64,000 nucleotides of DNA from Nesterenkonia lutea (GTDB lineage Bacteria; Actinomycetota; Actinomycetes; Actinomycetales; Micrococcaceae), in NCBI RefSeq assembly GCF_014873955.1, contig NZ_JADBED010000001.1, positions 1,984,001 to 2,048,000 on the forward strand, read 5' to 3'. Within the stretch, counting starts at the first letter, position 1, and every line of letters begins with the position of its first letter. The notes below the pieces were generated by a model that was not told where the DNA came from, searched no databases, and saw nothing but the letters and a program-made list of their open reading frames with translations. This document shows positions 16,366-23,963 of the stretch, piece by piece. Made by a program: the position numbers and the translations under genes.

Positions 16366-17775
16366 TCATTCGAGGCCCTGCATCGTTCGCGCCGCCGCGC
16401 GGTGGCGAGGAAGGATGTCCTCGAGGCTGGCGAGTTGGAGCTCCCCGGCTTCGATGAGCGGCCTGCCGGCGACGAGGGTGTGCCAGGCGCGGGCCGGCCC
16501 GGAGCGCAGCCAGGCCTCGACCGGATCGGTGAAGGCTCCGGTCTGGGACAGCGGCGCGGACTCCCACATGACCAGATCCGCGCATGCCCCAGGGTGCAGG
16601 TGGCCGATCTCATCGACCCAACCGAGGTTCGCCGCGCTGCCCAGGGTGGCCATGTTCAGGGCCTCTCTGGCAGAGAAGGAGGCCGGGCCGTGCCGATGGC
16701 GCGCCAGCAACAGCGCTCCGCGGGTCTCCATCCAGAGATTCGCTGAATCAGCCGAAGCTGAGCCGTCGCAGCCGATGCCCACCGCCATGCCCATGGAGCG
16801 CAGCGCTTGTGCGTCTGCGGCGTCTCCGCAGATGATCATGTTGGAGCTGGGGCACTGGGTCGCGCTGACCCCCGCGGCCGCCAGTCGCTGGTTCTCCTCC
16901 GAGCTGCCGTAGACGTAGTGGGCCACCCAGGACCGAGGCGTGGCCCAGCCCACGTCTTCGAAATACTCCACAGGTCGCCGCCCGTAGACCTCCATCGCGT
17001 AGGTGTCCTCGTCCTTGTCTTCGGCGAGGTGGGTGTGCAGCCGGACATCATGCTTCTCCGCGAGCTCAGCGGTCTTCCGCATGATCGACTCGCTGACCGA
17101 GAACATCGAACACGGTGCCAGCGCGACCCGGGTCATGGCACCGGGCGCGGGATCGTGGAATGCGGCGATCAGGCGTTCGGAGTCAGCCAAGATGGTGTCC
17201 TCGTCCTGCACCACCTCCTTCGGCGGCAGTCCCCCGTCCTCCACAGACCGCGTCATCGATCCGCGGTTGGCCATGAAGCGGAAGCCGATCTCGGTGGTGG
17301 CCTTGATCTGGGCGTCGATGAGATTCGGCTTCGGGTGGACGTACATGTGGTCCGAGGAGGTCGTGCACCCGCCCAGCAGCAGCTCGGCGCAGGCTACATA
17401 GGTCGACAGGTAGGTGGACTCCTCGTCCAGTGCCGCCCAGCGCGGGTACAGCGTGGTCAGCCACTGGAAGAGACTTCCGTTGATAGCCGGCGCGAAGGCG
17501 CGGGTCAGGTTCTGGTACATGTGGTGGTGTGTGTTCACCAGACCTGGAGTGACCAGTCGGCCACCGGCGTCGATCACTCGGCTGGCGGTTGGCGCCTGGC
17601 CCGAACTCGGCCCGGCACTGTGCACCCTTCCGGCGTCCAGCGCGATCCACCCGCCGTCGATCTCACGGCCCGCCTGCAGCGCCTCGTGCTGAGCGGAGGC
17701 TCCTGCACCGGAGGCCTCCAGCACGATATAGGCGTTGGTGATCAGCGTGTCGACGCGCAGTGCGGCGGGGGTCAT
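16366..17775 (-). CDS. 8-oxoguanine deaminase-like amidohydrolase
   Basis: A 469-residue amidohydrolase. Motifs run in order: VNTHHHMYQNLTRAF (about 81-95) with the metal HxH, LHTHLAED, VAHYVYG and GCDGSASADSANLW. The last motif and the YQNLTRAF stretch are characteristic of 8-oxoguanine deaminases, which convert 8-oxoguanine to urate. The product would feed the urate oxidase encoded in this window. It is divergent from xdhC; the 189-nt intergenic region holds one GAAAC palindrome and GlnR-like repeats. It heads a minus-strand unit of two deaminases and an ABC importer. Guanine or another aminopurine is an alternative substrate. Confidence 0.85.
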   Translation of the reverse strand: MTPAALRVDTLITNAYIVLEASGAGASAQHEALQAGREIDGGWIALDAGRVHSAGPSSGQAPTASRVIDAGGRLVTPGLVNTHHHMYQNLTRAFAPAINGSLFQWLTTLYPRWAALDEESTYLSTYVACAELLLGGCTTSSDHMYVHPKPNLIDAQIKATTEIGFRFMANRGSMTRSVEDGGLPPKEVVQDEDTILADSERLIAAFHDPAPGAMTRVALAPCSMFSVSESIMRKTAELAEKHDVRLHTHLAEDKDEDTYAMEVYGRRPVEYFEDVGWATPRSWVAHYVYGSSEENQRLAAAGVSATQCPSSNMIICGDAADAQALRSMGMAVGIGCDGSASADSANLWMETRGALLLARHRHGPASFSAREALNMATLGSAANLGWVDEIGHLHPGACADLVMWESAPLSQTGAFTDPVEAWLRSGPARAWHTLVAGRPLIEAGELQLASLEDILPRHRAAARTMQGLE

Positions 17776-17809
17776 CCGTCCTCCTGAAGTAGGTAGAACC
17801 CCAACCTAT

Positions 17810-17823
17810 GAAACAGATGTTTC
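17810..17823. promoter_or_regulatory. GAAAC-N4-GTTTC palindrome, copy 3
   Basis: GAAACAGATGTTTC, within CTATGAAAC, lies in the divergent promoter between the deaminase (start 17775) and xdhC (start 17965). The preceding CTAT and the following downstream element match the copy at 1994. Confidence 0.6.
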
Positions 17824-17840
17824 TTCATTCACTCGCCTTC

Positions 17841-17859
17841 GTTACGGACATGTAAATGC
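17841..17859. promoter_or_regulatory. GTTACG-N5-GTAAATGC element, copy 2 (GlnR-like box)
   Basis: This is identical in its 14 fixed bases to the element at 2025-2043. It starts 17 nt after the end of the palindrome, the same spacing as in the other promoter. Confidence 0.5.
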
Positions 17860-17867
17860 CGGAGCGC

Positions 17868-17883
17868 GTAACGGCGCCGTAAC
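17868..17883. promoter_or_regulatory. GTAAC-N6-GTAAC direct repeat (GlnR-like box)
   Basis: Two GTAAC half-sites lie 11 bp apart, the spacing of GlnR a/b half-sites in actinobacteria. They lie 82 nt before the xdhC start and next to the element at 17841. Confidence 0.45.
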
Positions 17884-17964
17884 CCGCACATGCCTAAGCT
17901 GGAGCACGATTCCAGGATCTGTCAGCACAGATCCACTGTCCCGAGCGCTTGACCAGGAGGCCCC

Positions 17965-19044
17965 GTGCTTGACCGCATCACCTCCTATCAGGCCTGCTTG
18001 GATGCCCCCAAGCGCTGGGCCGTGGCAACGATCGTTTCGGTGCGCGGCTCCTCGCCCAGCCCGGTGGGCACCTCCATGGCGATCTCCGCAGACTTTGAGA
18101 TCATCGGCTCCCTCTCCGGAGGCTGCGTGGAGTCCTCCGTGGCCGCCTCGGCTCAGGACGCGATCAGCGCAGGGACCATCCGCCGAGAATCCTTCGGACC
18201 CGATGGCACACCCTTCGGCCAGGCCGGACTCGGGGTGGCACTGACCTGCGGGGGTGAGATCGAGGTGCTCATCCAGCCGCTGGTCACTGCTGACCTCGAG
18301 CCGCTGCGGGAGCTCGCGACCCGCGACTCACGCGCCCCCGCTCAGCTGACCCGCCGGCTCACCGATGACTCCGGGACGAGGCTGCTCGTCCACGAGCAGC
18401 GCGACGCCGCGCCACGGCTGATCCTCAGCGGCGTGCATGACTTCTCGGTGCACCTGGCCCAGCTCGCGCTGCAGGCCGGCTGGCGGGTCCACATGGTCGA
18501 GATCCGCCCCGCCTTCGGCACCGGCGCACGCATCCCCGCCGGTGCGGACCTGAATCTGGGTCACCCCGCCAGCATCATCAGGGAGCTCCTTGAGGGGCCG
18601 GTCAGTTCCTGGACCGGGGTGGTCGTGATGACCCATCATCCGGACCTCGACGTGCCGGTGCTCGACTGCGCGCTGACCTGGGCAGACTCCGAATCACAGC
18701 TGGACCTGACCGGTCAGGCGCCGCAGCAGGTCCAGAGGGCCTCCCCCGACGACGACGGTGCCGGTCGCTTCATCGGCGCCATGGGCTCGCGCACCTCCGC
18801 CGCGCGCCGGGACGCCGCCCTGAGGTCCCTGGGCCACAGCGCAGCGGCCCGTGCCCGCGTGGTGTCTCCGCTGGGTCTCGATCTGGGAGCCGAGACCCCC
18901 GCCGAGGCGGCCGTCTCCATGTTCGCCCAGCTCATCGCCGCGAAGAACGCGTCCGCCACAGCGGCTCCCCTGGCGCGCTCGCGCGGGCCGATCAATGCTG
19001 CGCGGCCGCGCAGCCTCAGCATCATCAGAGAAATGGCAGTGTGA
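17965..19044 (+). CDS. xdhC: XdhC/CoxI-family molybdenum hydroxylase maturation factor
   Basis: A 359-residue cytoplasmic chaperone that binds sulfurated molybdenum cofactor and inserts it into xanthine dehydrogenase. The GTG at 17965 has CAGGAGG 4 nt upstream. The N-terminal XdhC domain shows IVSVRGSSPSPVGTSMAI and GSLSGGCVESSV (about 27-60). A Rossmann-type XdhC C-terminal domain follows, ending with IGAMGSRTSAARRDAALRSLG and GLDLGAETPAEAAVSM. It stops 3 nt before the start of the xanthine-dehydrogenase-like gene, so the two are co-translated. Confidence 0.93.
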   Translation: MLDRITSYQACLDAPKRWAVATIVSVRGSSPSPVGTSMAISADFEIIGSLSGGCVESSVAASAQDAISAGTIRRESFGPDGTPFGQAGLGVALTCGGEIEVLIQPLVTADLEPLRELATRDSRAPAQLTRRLTDDSGTRLLVHEQRDAAPRLILSGVHDFSVHLAQLALQAGWRVHMVEIRPAFGTGARIPAGADLNLGHPASIIRELLEGPVSSWTGVVVMTHHPDLDVPVLDCALTWADSESQLDLTGQAPQQVQRASPDDDGAGRFIGAMGSRTSAARRDAALRSLGHSAAARARVVSPLGLDLGAETPAEAAVSMFAQLIAAKNASATAAPLARSRGPINAARPRSLSIIREMAV

Positions 19045-19047
19045 GAC

Positions 19048-22000
19048 GTGGACATCACCAGTGTGGAGACGACCCTGAGCACCGCGAACCCCGATGACTT
19101 CGCTCCCGGGGATTCCTGGCTCGCCGGAGGCACGGTGCTCTACTCCTACGGCCATGACTTCACCAACTCCGCACCGCGGCGGCTTCTGGACATCACCGGC
19201 GCCGGATGGGCGCCGCTGACCTGGCATGACGAGTCCGCTGACAGGTGGTCCGGCCTGGAGATCGCCGCCACATGCACCATCGCGCAGTTCCACGCCGCCG
19301 CGTCCAGCCTCGCCGGGACCAGGGCGGCCGGCCTGGACGGGGTCGCGCTCATGGCACCTGCCGCGGAGTGCTTCGTGGCCTCCTGGAAGGTGTGGAACAC
19401 CTCCACCGTGGGCGGGAACGTGGCCACGGCGCTGCCCGCAGGACCGATGACCTCCTGGCTCTCCGCCATGGAGGCCCAGGCGCTGATCCTGTCTCCCGGA
19501 GGGACCCGGCGCACTGCGCTGGTCTCAGATCTGGTGCTCGGGACAGGAGCCACAGCGCTGGAGCCCGGCGAACTGATCCGCGCCTTCTTCGTCCCCGCCA
19601 GCGCGCTGGCACGTCCCACCCTGATGGTGCGAGAATCGCTGACCCGGTATGGCCGGTCGGCCGCCCTGCTGCTCGCCTCCCCCGCTCCGGGCGGGGCTGG
19701 CGGCACCGATCAGCTGCATCTCACCATCACGGCCAGCACCGTGCACCCGGTGATCCTGCAGCTCCCGCGCGGCACCGAAGTGGCGGCCGCGGTGCGCGCC
19801 GGGGTCCCCGAGTCGGCGTGGAATGACGATGTCCATGGCGACCGTGAGTGGCGCATCGAGGTCACGATCCGGCTCGCTCAGGAGCTCGCGGAGGCGATCC
19901 TCGCCCCGGAGTCCGCGGCTGTCGTCTCGCCGCGGACTGAGCAGGAGTCCGCTGCCCAGACGGTGCTCCCCGAGCCGACTCTGCTGAGTGCCGCAGCTCC
20001 GGTAGAGCAGCAAGCTCAGCCAGCCCAGCCGGCGCACGTCATGGTGGACGGCAGGGAACTGACCCTGGACGCCGATCCCGGTCAGTGCCTGCGCACCTGG
20101 CTGCGGGACACCGGCGCGGCCGGGGTCAAGCGCGGCTGTGACGCAGGAGACTGTGGGGCCTGCACCGTGCACCTCGCCCAGCCCGGACAGAAGCCGACCG
20201 CAGTGCACAGCTGCATCGTCCCAGCGCAGCGCGCCGCCGGAACCGAGGTGACCACCGTGCAGGGGCTGAGCCCTGAAGCAACCGCCCAGGTGCTGTCCTC
20301 CCAGCAGGACGGTGCACCGCATGATCATGAGGCCCTCGCGGCCGCGCTGCATCCGACCCAGCGGGACTTCCTCGACTCGCACGGCTTCCAGTGCGGCTAC
20401 TGCACCGCCGGTTATCTGATGACCGCCACCGCCGAGGGGCCCTACTCTCCAGAGCGCAGCATTGCGGCAGCCCACGAGGCCCCGACGGAAGAGACGGCCG
20501 GGACGACCACCGATGCCGAGGATGCCGCCACGCTTCGTCGGTTCAAGGGCAACCTCTGCCGCTGCACGGGGTACTGCTCGATCAAGGATGCGCTCACCCA
20601 GACCCCACGGGTCAGCGCCGAATCAGGAGTCGGGAAGAGCCCGGCCCCGCCGGCCGGACCCGCCGTGGTGACCGGCACCGCCGCCTACACCTTCGATCAG
20701 GCCGGTGAGCGCCCGCAGGAGGATCCGCTGCACATCGTGGTCGTCCGCTCACCGCACGCCCATGCCCGGATCCGCCGCGTCGCGGGCTCCGCGGCCCTGG
20801 CCTCCCCCGGGGTCATCGCTGTGCTGACGCATGAGGACGCGCCCGCTGCGCTCTTCTCCTCAGCTCAGCACGAACTGGTGGAGGATGACCCCGCGGACAC
20901 CCGGGTGCTCGATGACGTGGTCCGCCATGTGGGGCAGCGGGTCGCCGTCGTCGTCGCAGAGTCTCGTCGCCAGGCCGAGCGCGCCGCGGCGCTGGTGGAG
21001 GTCGACTATGAGCTGCTGCCGACCGTGCTGGACCCGCGGGCCGCGCAGCGCAGCGATGCCCCGGCGGTCCATTCCGGGAAGGACTCGGCCACGCACCGGA
21101 TCCTTGCCCCGGAGCGGAACCTGGTCGCCCTGGCCTCCAGCTCTCAGGGCCGCGCCGAAGCCGAGCTGTCCCGGCTGCAGGAGGGCCCCGCCTCTGCGGG
21201 AGCCTCCTACTGGGGCAGCTTCGAGACCCACCGCACCTCCCACGTCGCCCTCGAGACGCATGGCTGCCTGGGCTGGATCGATGACCTGGGCCGCGTCACG
21301 CTGCGCTCCTCCACCCAGGTGCCGTTCCTGGTGCGGCGGACGCTGTGCCGGATCTTCGGTCTCGCGCCCGAGGTGGTGCGGGTCTTCGCCCCGCGCGTGG
21401 GAGGGGGCTTCGGCTCCAAGCAGGAGGTGCTCACCGAGGACCTCGTGGTGCTGGTGCTGCGGACCCTGCAGGAGCGCGGAATCACCCGGCCGGTGCAGCT
21501 GGAGCTCACCCGCTCCGAAGCCTTCTCCGCCACCACGACCCGCCATCCCTTCCTGATCGATGTCGCCGTGGGTGCCGACGCCTCAGGCGCACTGCAGGCC
21601 ATGCAGCTTCAGGTGCTCTCCGACACCGGCGCCTACGGCAATCACGGTCCCGGGGTGATGTTCCACAGCGTGACCGAGTCCATGCAGCTCTATTCCGCCC
21701 CGCACAAGCAGGTTCGCGCCGAGGTGGTCTATACCAACAACCCGCCGGCCGGCGCCTTCCGCGGCTATGGACTGAGCCAGACCATCTTCGCCGTGGACTC
21801 GGCCATGGACGAGCTGGCCCGCCGGCTGGGACGGGACCCGCTGAGCTTCAAGGCGCAGAACATCATCGCCCAGGGCGAGACCCTCTTCGGCGCAGAACAC
21901 GATGATGTGCTCGTGGAGGTGGACGGGCTGCAACAGTGCCTGCAGATCATCGGTGAGCAGCTGCGCACCGGAGAGCTCACGGCCGCCGAACGGGATCAGT

Positions 22001-23028
22001 GCGAGCGCCTGCTCACCGAGGAGCGCCACGGCGGACTCGCCGGCGGTCATCCGCCCGGCGCAGGACACCCGCTCGGAGACTGGGCGGTGGGCACCGGCAC
22101 CGCGGTGGCGATGATCGACACCGTGCCGCCCAACGGCCACCACTCCCACGCCACCGTCACTGCGCTCGGCTCCGGGCGCTACCAGCTGAAGGTCGGCACT
22201 GCGGAGTTCGGCAACGGCACCTCCACCGTGCACCGCCAGGTAGTCGCCGAGGTGCTGGGCACCACCGCGGAGAAGATCCAGCTCATCCAGGCCGACACAG
22301 ACGCGGTGCGCTTCGACACCGGCGCCTTCGGCTCCACCGGCATCACGGTGGGCGTCAAGGCCGCTCACGTCGCGGCGGAGAAGCTGCTCGAACAGCTGGC
22401 ATCGGCTCCGGAGGCGGATCCCGTCGGACTGACCGCGGAGGGCACGTGGGCAGGCACCCCGCGTTCGGTCTCCTTCAACGTGCAGGGCTTCCGGATCGCC
22501 GTGGACCGGCGCAGCGGCACCCTGCGCATCCTGCAGTCGGTGCAGGCGGCCGATGCCGGAGTGGTGCTCAACCAGGCGCAGTGCCGCGGCCAGGTCGAAG
22601 GCGGTGTGGCCCAGGCGCTGGGCGCCGCCATGTTCGAAGAGCTGCAGATCGACGCAGACGGCGCCGTCACCACGGACATCCTGCGGAACTACCACATCCC
22701 GCAGATGGCGGATCTGCCCCGCACCGAGGTCCACTTCGCGCAGACCCGCGACCCGATCGGTCCGCTGGGCGCCAAGTCCATGTCAGAGGCTCCCTTCAAT
22801 CCTGTGGCGCCGGCCCTGGGCAATGCGATCCGCGATGCGATCGGGGTCCGGATGACCCGCACTCCCTTCCGCAAGGACCGGATCGCCGCGGCGCTGCGGT
22901 CCGCCGAGCCCCGCGCGGACGCGGCAGGGACAGCCCGGCCAGAGCAGACACGGCCGCCGGAGCAGGGCCCGGCGCAGGGCGAGGGTGCAGAGCAGGTGGG
23001 AGCTCAGCCGGCACTTCCGCCGCGCTGA
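19048..23028 (+). CDS. Xanthine dehydrogenase-like molybdenum hydroxylase, single-chain FAD / 2Fe-2S / Mo fusion
   Basis: A 1326-residue protein that carries all three modules of xanthine dehydrogenase. An FAD-binding CoxM-like domain spans about 1-285 (LAGGTVLYSYGHDF, TVGGNVATALPAGP). A two-cluster 2Fe-2S domain spans about 332-520, with plant-type Cys 364/369/372, then QCGYC (C449, C452) and CRCTGYC (C504, C506). The molybdopterin domain runs from about 540 to 1285, with RVGGGFGSKQE, GAFRGYG and the catalytic Glu at about 1247 in GPLGAKSMSEAP. The tail after about 1285 is Pro/Gln/Glu-rich. The GTG start is 3 nt after xdhC. Known eukaryotic XDH order is FeS-FAD-Mo, and bacterial enzymes are usually split, so this order is unusual. 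The expected reaction is hypoxanthine and xanthine to urate. Its 3' end overlaps convergent mocA by 25 nt. Confidence 0.93.
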   Translation: MDITSVETTLSTANPDDFAPGDSWLAGGTVLYSYGHDFTNSAPRRLLDITGAGWAPLTWHDESADRWSGLEIAATCTIAQFHAAASSLAGTRAAGLDGVALMAPAAECFVASWKVWNTSTVGGNVATALPAGPMTSWLSAMEAQALILSPGGTRRTALVSDLVLGTGATALEPGELIRAFFVPASALARPTLMVRESLTRYGRSAALLLASPAPGGAGGTDQLHLTITASTVHPVILQLPRGTEVAAAVRAGVPESAWNDDVHGDREWRIEVTIRLAQELAEAILAPESAAVVSPRTEQESAAQTVLPEPTLLSAAAPVEQQAQPAQPAHVMVDGRELTLDADPGQCLRTWLRDTGAAGVKRGCDAGDCGACTVHLAQPGQKPTAVHSCIVPAQRAAGTEVTTVQGLSPEATAQVLSSQQDGAPHDHEALAAALHPTQRDFLDSHGFQCGYCTAGYLMTATAEGPYSPERSIAAAHEAPTEETAGTTTDAEDAATLRRFKGNLCRCTGYCSIKDALTQTPRVSAESGVGKSPAPPAGPAVVTGTAAYTFDQAGERPQEDPLHIVVVRSPHAHARIRRVAGSAALASPGVIAVLTHEDAPAALFSSAQHELVEDDPADTRVLDDVVRHVGQRVAVVVAESRRQAERAAALVEVDYELLPTVLDPRAAQRSDAPAVHSGKDSATHRILAPERNLVALASSSQGRAEAELSRLQEGPASAGASYWGSFETHRTSHVALETHGCLGWIDDLGRVTLRSSTQVPFLVRRTLCRIFGLAPEVVRVFAPRVGGGFGSKQEVLTEDLVVLVLRTLQERGITRPVQLELTRSEAFSATTTRHPFLIDVAVGADASGALQAMQLQVLSDTGAYGNHGPGVMFHSVTESMQLYSAPHKQVRAEVVYTNNPPAGAFRGYGLSQTIFAVDSAMDELARRLGRDPLSFKAQNIIAQGETLFGAEHDDVLVEVDGLQQCLQIIGEQLRTGELTAAERDQCERLLTEERHGGLAGGHPPGAGHPLGDWAVGTGTAVAMIDTVPPNGHHSHATVTALGSGRYQLKVGTAEFGNGTSTVHRQVVAEVLGTTAEKIQLIQADTDAVRFDTGAFGSTGITVGVKAAHVAAEKLLEQLASAPEADPVGLTAEGTWAGTPRSVSFNVQGFRIAVDRRSGTLRILQSVQAADAGVVLNQAQCRGQVEGGVAQALGAAMFEELQIDADGAVTTDILRNYHIPQMADLPRTEVHFAQTRDPIGPLGAKSMSEAPFNPVAPALGNAIRDAIGVRMTRTPFRKDRIAAALRSAEPRADAAGTARPEQTRPPEQGPAQGEGAEQVGAQPALPPR

Positions 23029-23654
23029 CCGGCGCGCCAGCGCTGAAGGTCGTCGACCGTGTCGATGTCCGCGTCCTGGGCCCAGCCGGTGAGGTCCACG
23101 GCATCGAGGAGCTCCGGGTGTGCCTGCACGTAGGCTCGCGCACCCTCGTCACCCTGTGCGGCGGCCGCGGCCTCGATGGCTGCGTCGATCTCGAAGACCA
23201 CGGGGTGCGTCGGGCGGCCGTCGACCTCTCCACGAGCAATGCGTCCCGCACGGTGCGCATCCAGGACCCGGCGCAGGGCGGCAGCGCCGATCCCCGGCTG
23301 ATCGACCAGAACGACGGCGACCCGGGCGGCCCCCAGCGCGCGGGCACCCTCGATCCCGGTGCGGAAGGAGGCTGAGAGTCCCCGGTTCCACTCGGGACAG
23401 GTCCTGAGCTGCAGACCGGGATCGAGATCGAGGCTGAGACCGGGACGCCGCTGCGTCTCTCGCCTCAGCGCCGCGCGCACCTGTTCGGCGCGGTGACCGA
23501 GGACCACCAGCGGGCTCGTCCCGGCGTCGAGGGCCGCCGCCGCGGCTCTCTCCACCAGAGTCCACCCGCCCACGCGGACCAGCGCCTTGCCGTGGCCGTC
23601 CAACCGCGAGCCCTCCCCGGCCGCGAGGATCACGGTGACGTCTGCCTCGGTCAT
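23004..23654 (-). CDS. MocA/MobA-like nucleotidyltransferase for molybdenum cofactor
   Basis: A 216-residue cytoplasmic nucleotidyltransferase. The N terminus has the sugar-nucleotide-binding motif VTVILAAGEGSRLDGHGKAL with the conserved Lys, followed by VVLGHRAEQVRAAL, GLSASFRTGIEGA and VVLVDQPGIGAAALRRVLDA. This pattern is typical of MocA (molybdopterin cytidylyltransferase) and related proteins that process cofactor for xanthine dehydrogenase family enzymes. The ATG at 23654 lies 14 nt after the IclR-type gene stop. It is in the allB operon and overlaps the convergent Mo-enzyme gene by 25 nt at the 3' ends, consistent with a role in maturing that enzyme. Confidence 0.88.
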   Translation of the reverse strand: MTEADVTVILAAGEGSRLDGHGKALVRVGGWTLVERAAAAALDAGTSPLVVLGHRAEQVRAALRRETQRRPGLSLDLDPGLQLRTCPEWNRGLSASFRTGIEGARALGAARVAVVLVDQPGIGAAALRRVLDAHRAGRIARGEVDGRPTHPVVFEIDAAIEAAAAAQGDEGARAYVQAHPELLDAVDLTGWAQDADIDTVDDLQRWRAGQRGGSAG

Positions 23655-23668
23655 GTGGCTCCGTGGAC

Positions 23669-23935
23669 TCAAGCGGCCGGACTGACCGCGTCGTTGGCGG
23701 CCTGACCGAGCGAGATGAGCTTCTCACCGAGGCCATAGCTGCGGTTGGCGAGCTGACGGACATAGCCCTTGGCGATCATGGTGCGCAGCAGCCGGTGGGC
23801 GGTGGGCGCCGGCAGACTCGTCTGCCCGGCGAGCTCGCTGAGGCTCATCTGGCCCCCGTGAGCGCTGATCGCCTCGAGGATGTCCAGTGCCCGGTCCACG
23901 GACTGCACTCCCGGACTGCGGGGGGCCTCGGTCAC
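23669..23935 (-). CDS. IclR-type DNA-binding domain protein lacking the effector domain
   Basis: An 88-residue protein made only of the IclR winged helix: SVDRALDILEAISAHGG, then MSLSELAGQTSLPAPTAHRLL (recognition helix), then GYVRQLANRSYGLGEKLISLG. Full IclR regulators have about 170 further residues forming a ligand-binding domain. Here the frame stops right after the linker helix, and the next gene starts 14 nt later. No effector remnant is seen in other frames. The GTG start at 23935 has AAGGAG upstream, so the gene looks intact and translated. It lies between allB and mocA. It could be a stand-alone repressor, a competitor of a full-length paralogue, or a deletion relic kept by the operon. 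The GAAAC-N4-GTTTC sites in this cluster resemble IclR-family operators. Confidence 0.85.
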   Translation of the reverse strand: MTEAPRSPGVQSVDRALDILEAISAHGGQMSLSELAGQTSLPAPTAHRLLRTMIAKGYVRQLANRSYGLGEKLISLGQAANDAVSPAA

Positions 23936-23963
23936 GGCTGCTCCTTCTGCTTGATCATGGGCC

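Noticed and set aside
21583..22734. A 383-codon minus-strand frame inside the xanthine dehydrogenase gene
   Set aside because: Antisense shadow; His/Arg/Gly-rich composition and no motif, while the plus strand encodes a clear molybdenum domain.
23669..23935. Frameshift explanation for the short IclR gene
   Set aside because: No effector-domain sequence is found in other frames downstream; the next gene starts 14 nt after the stop.
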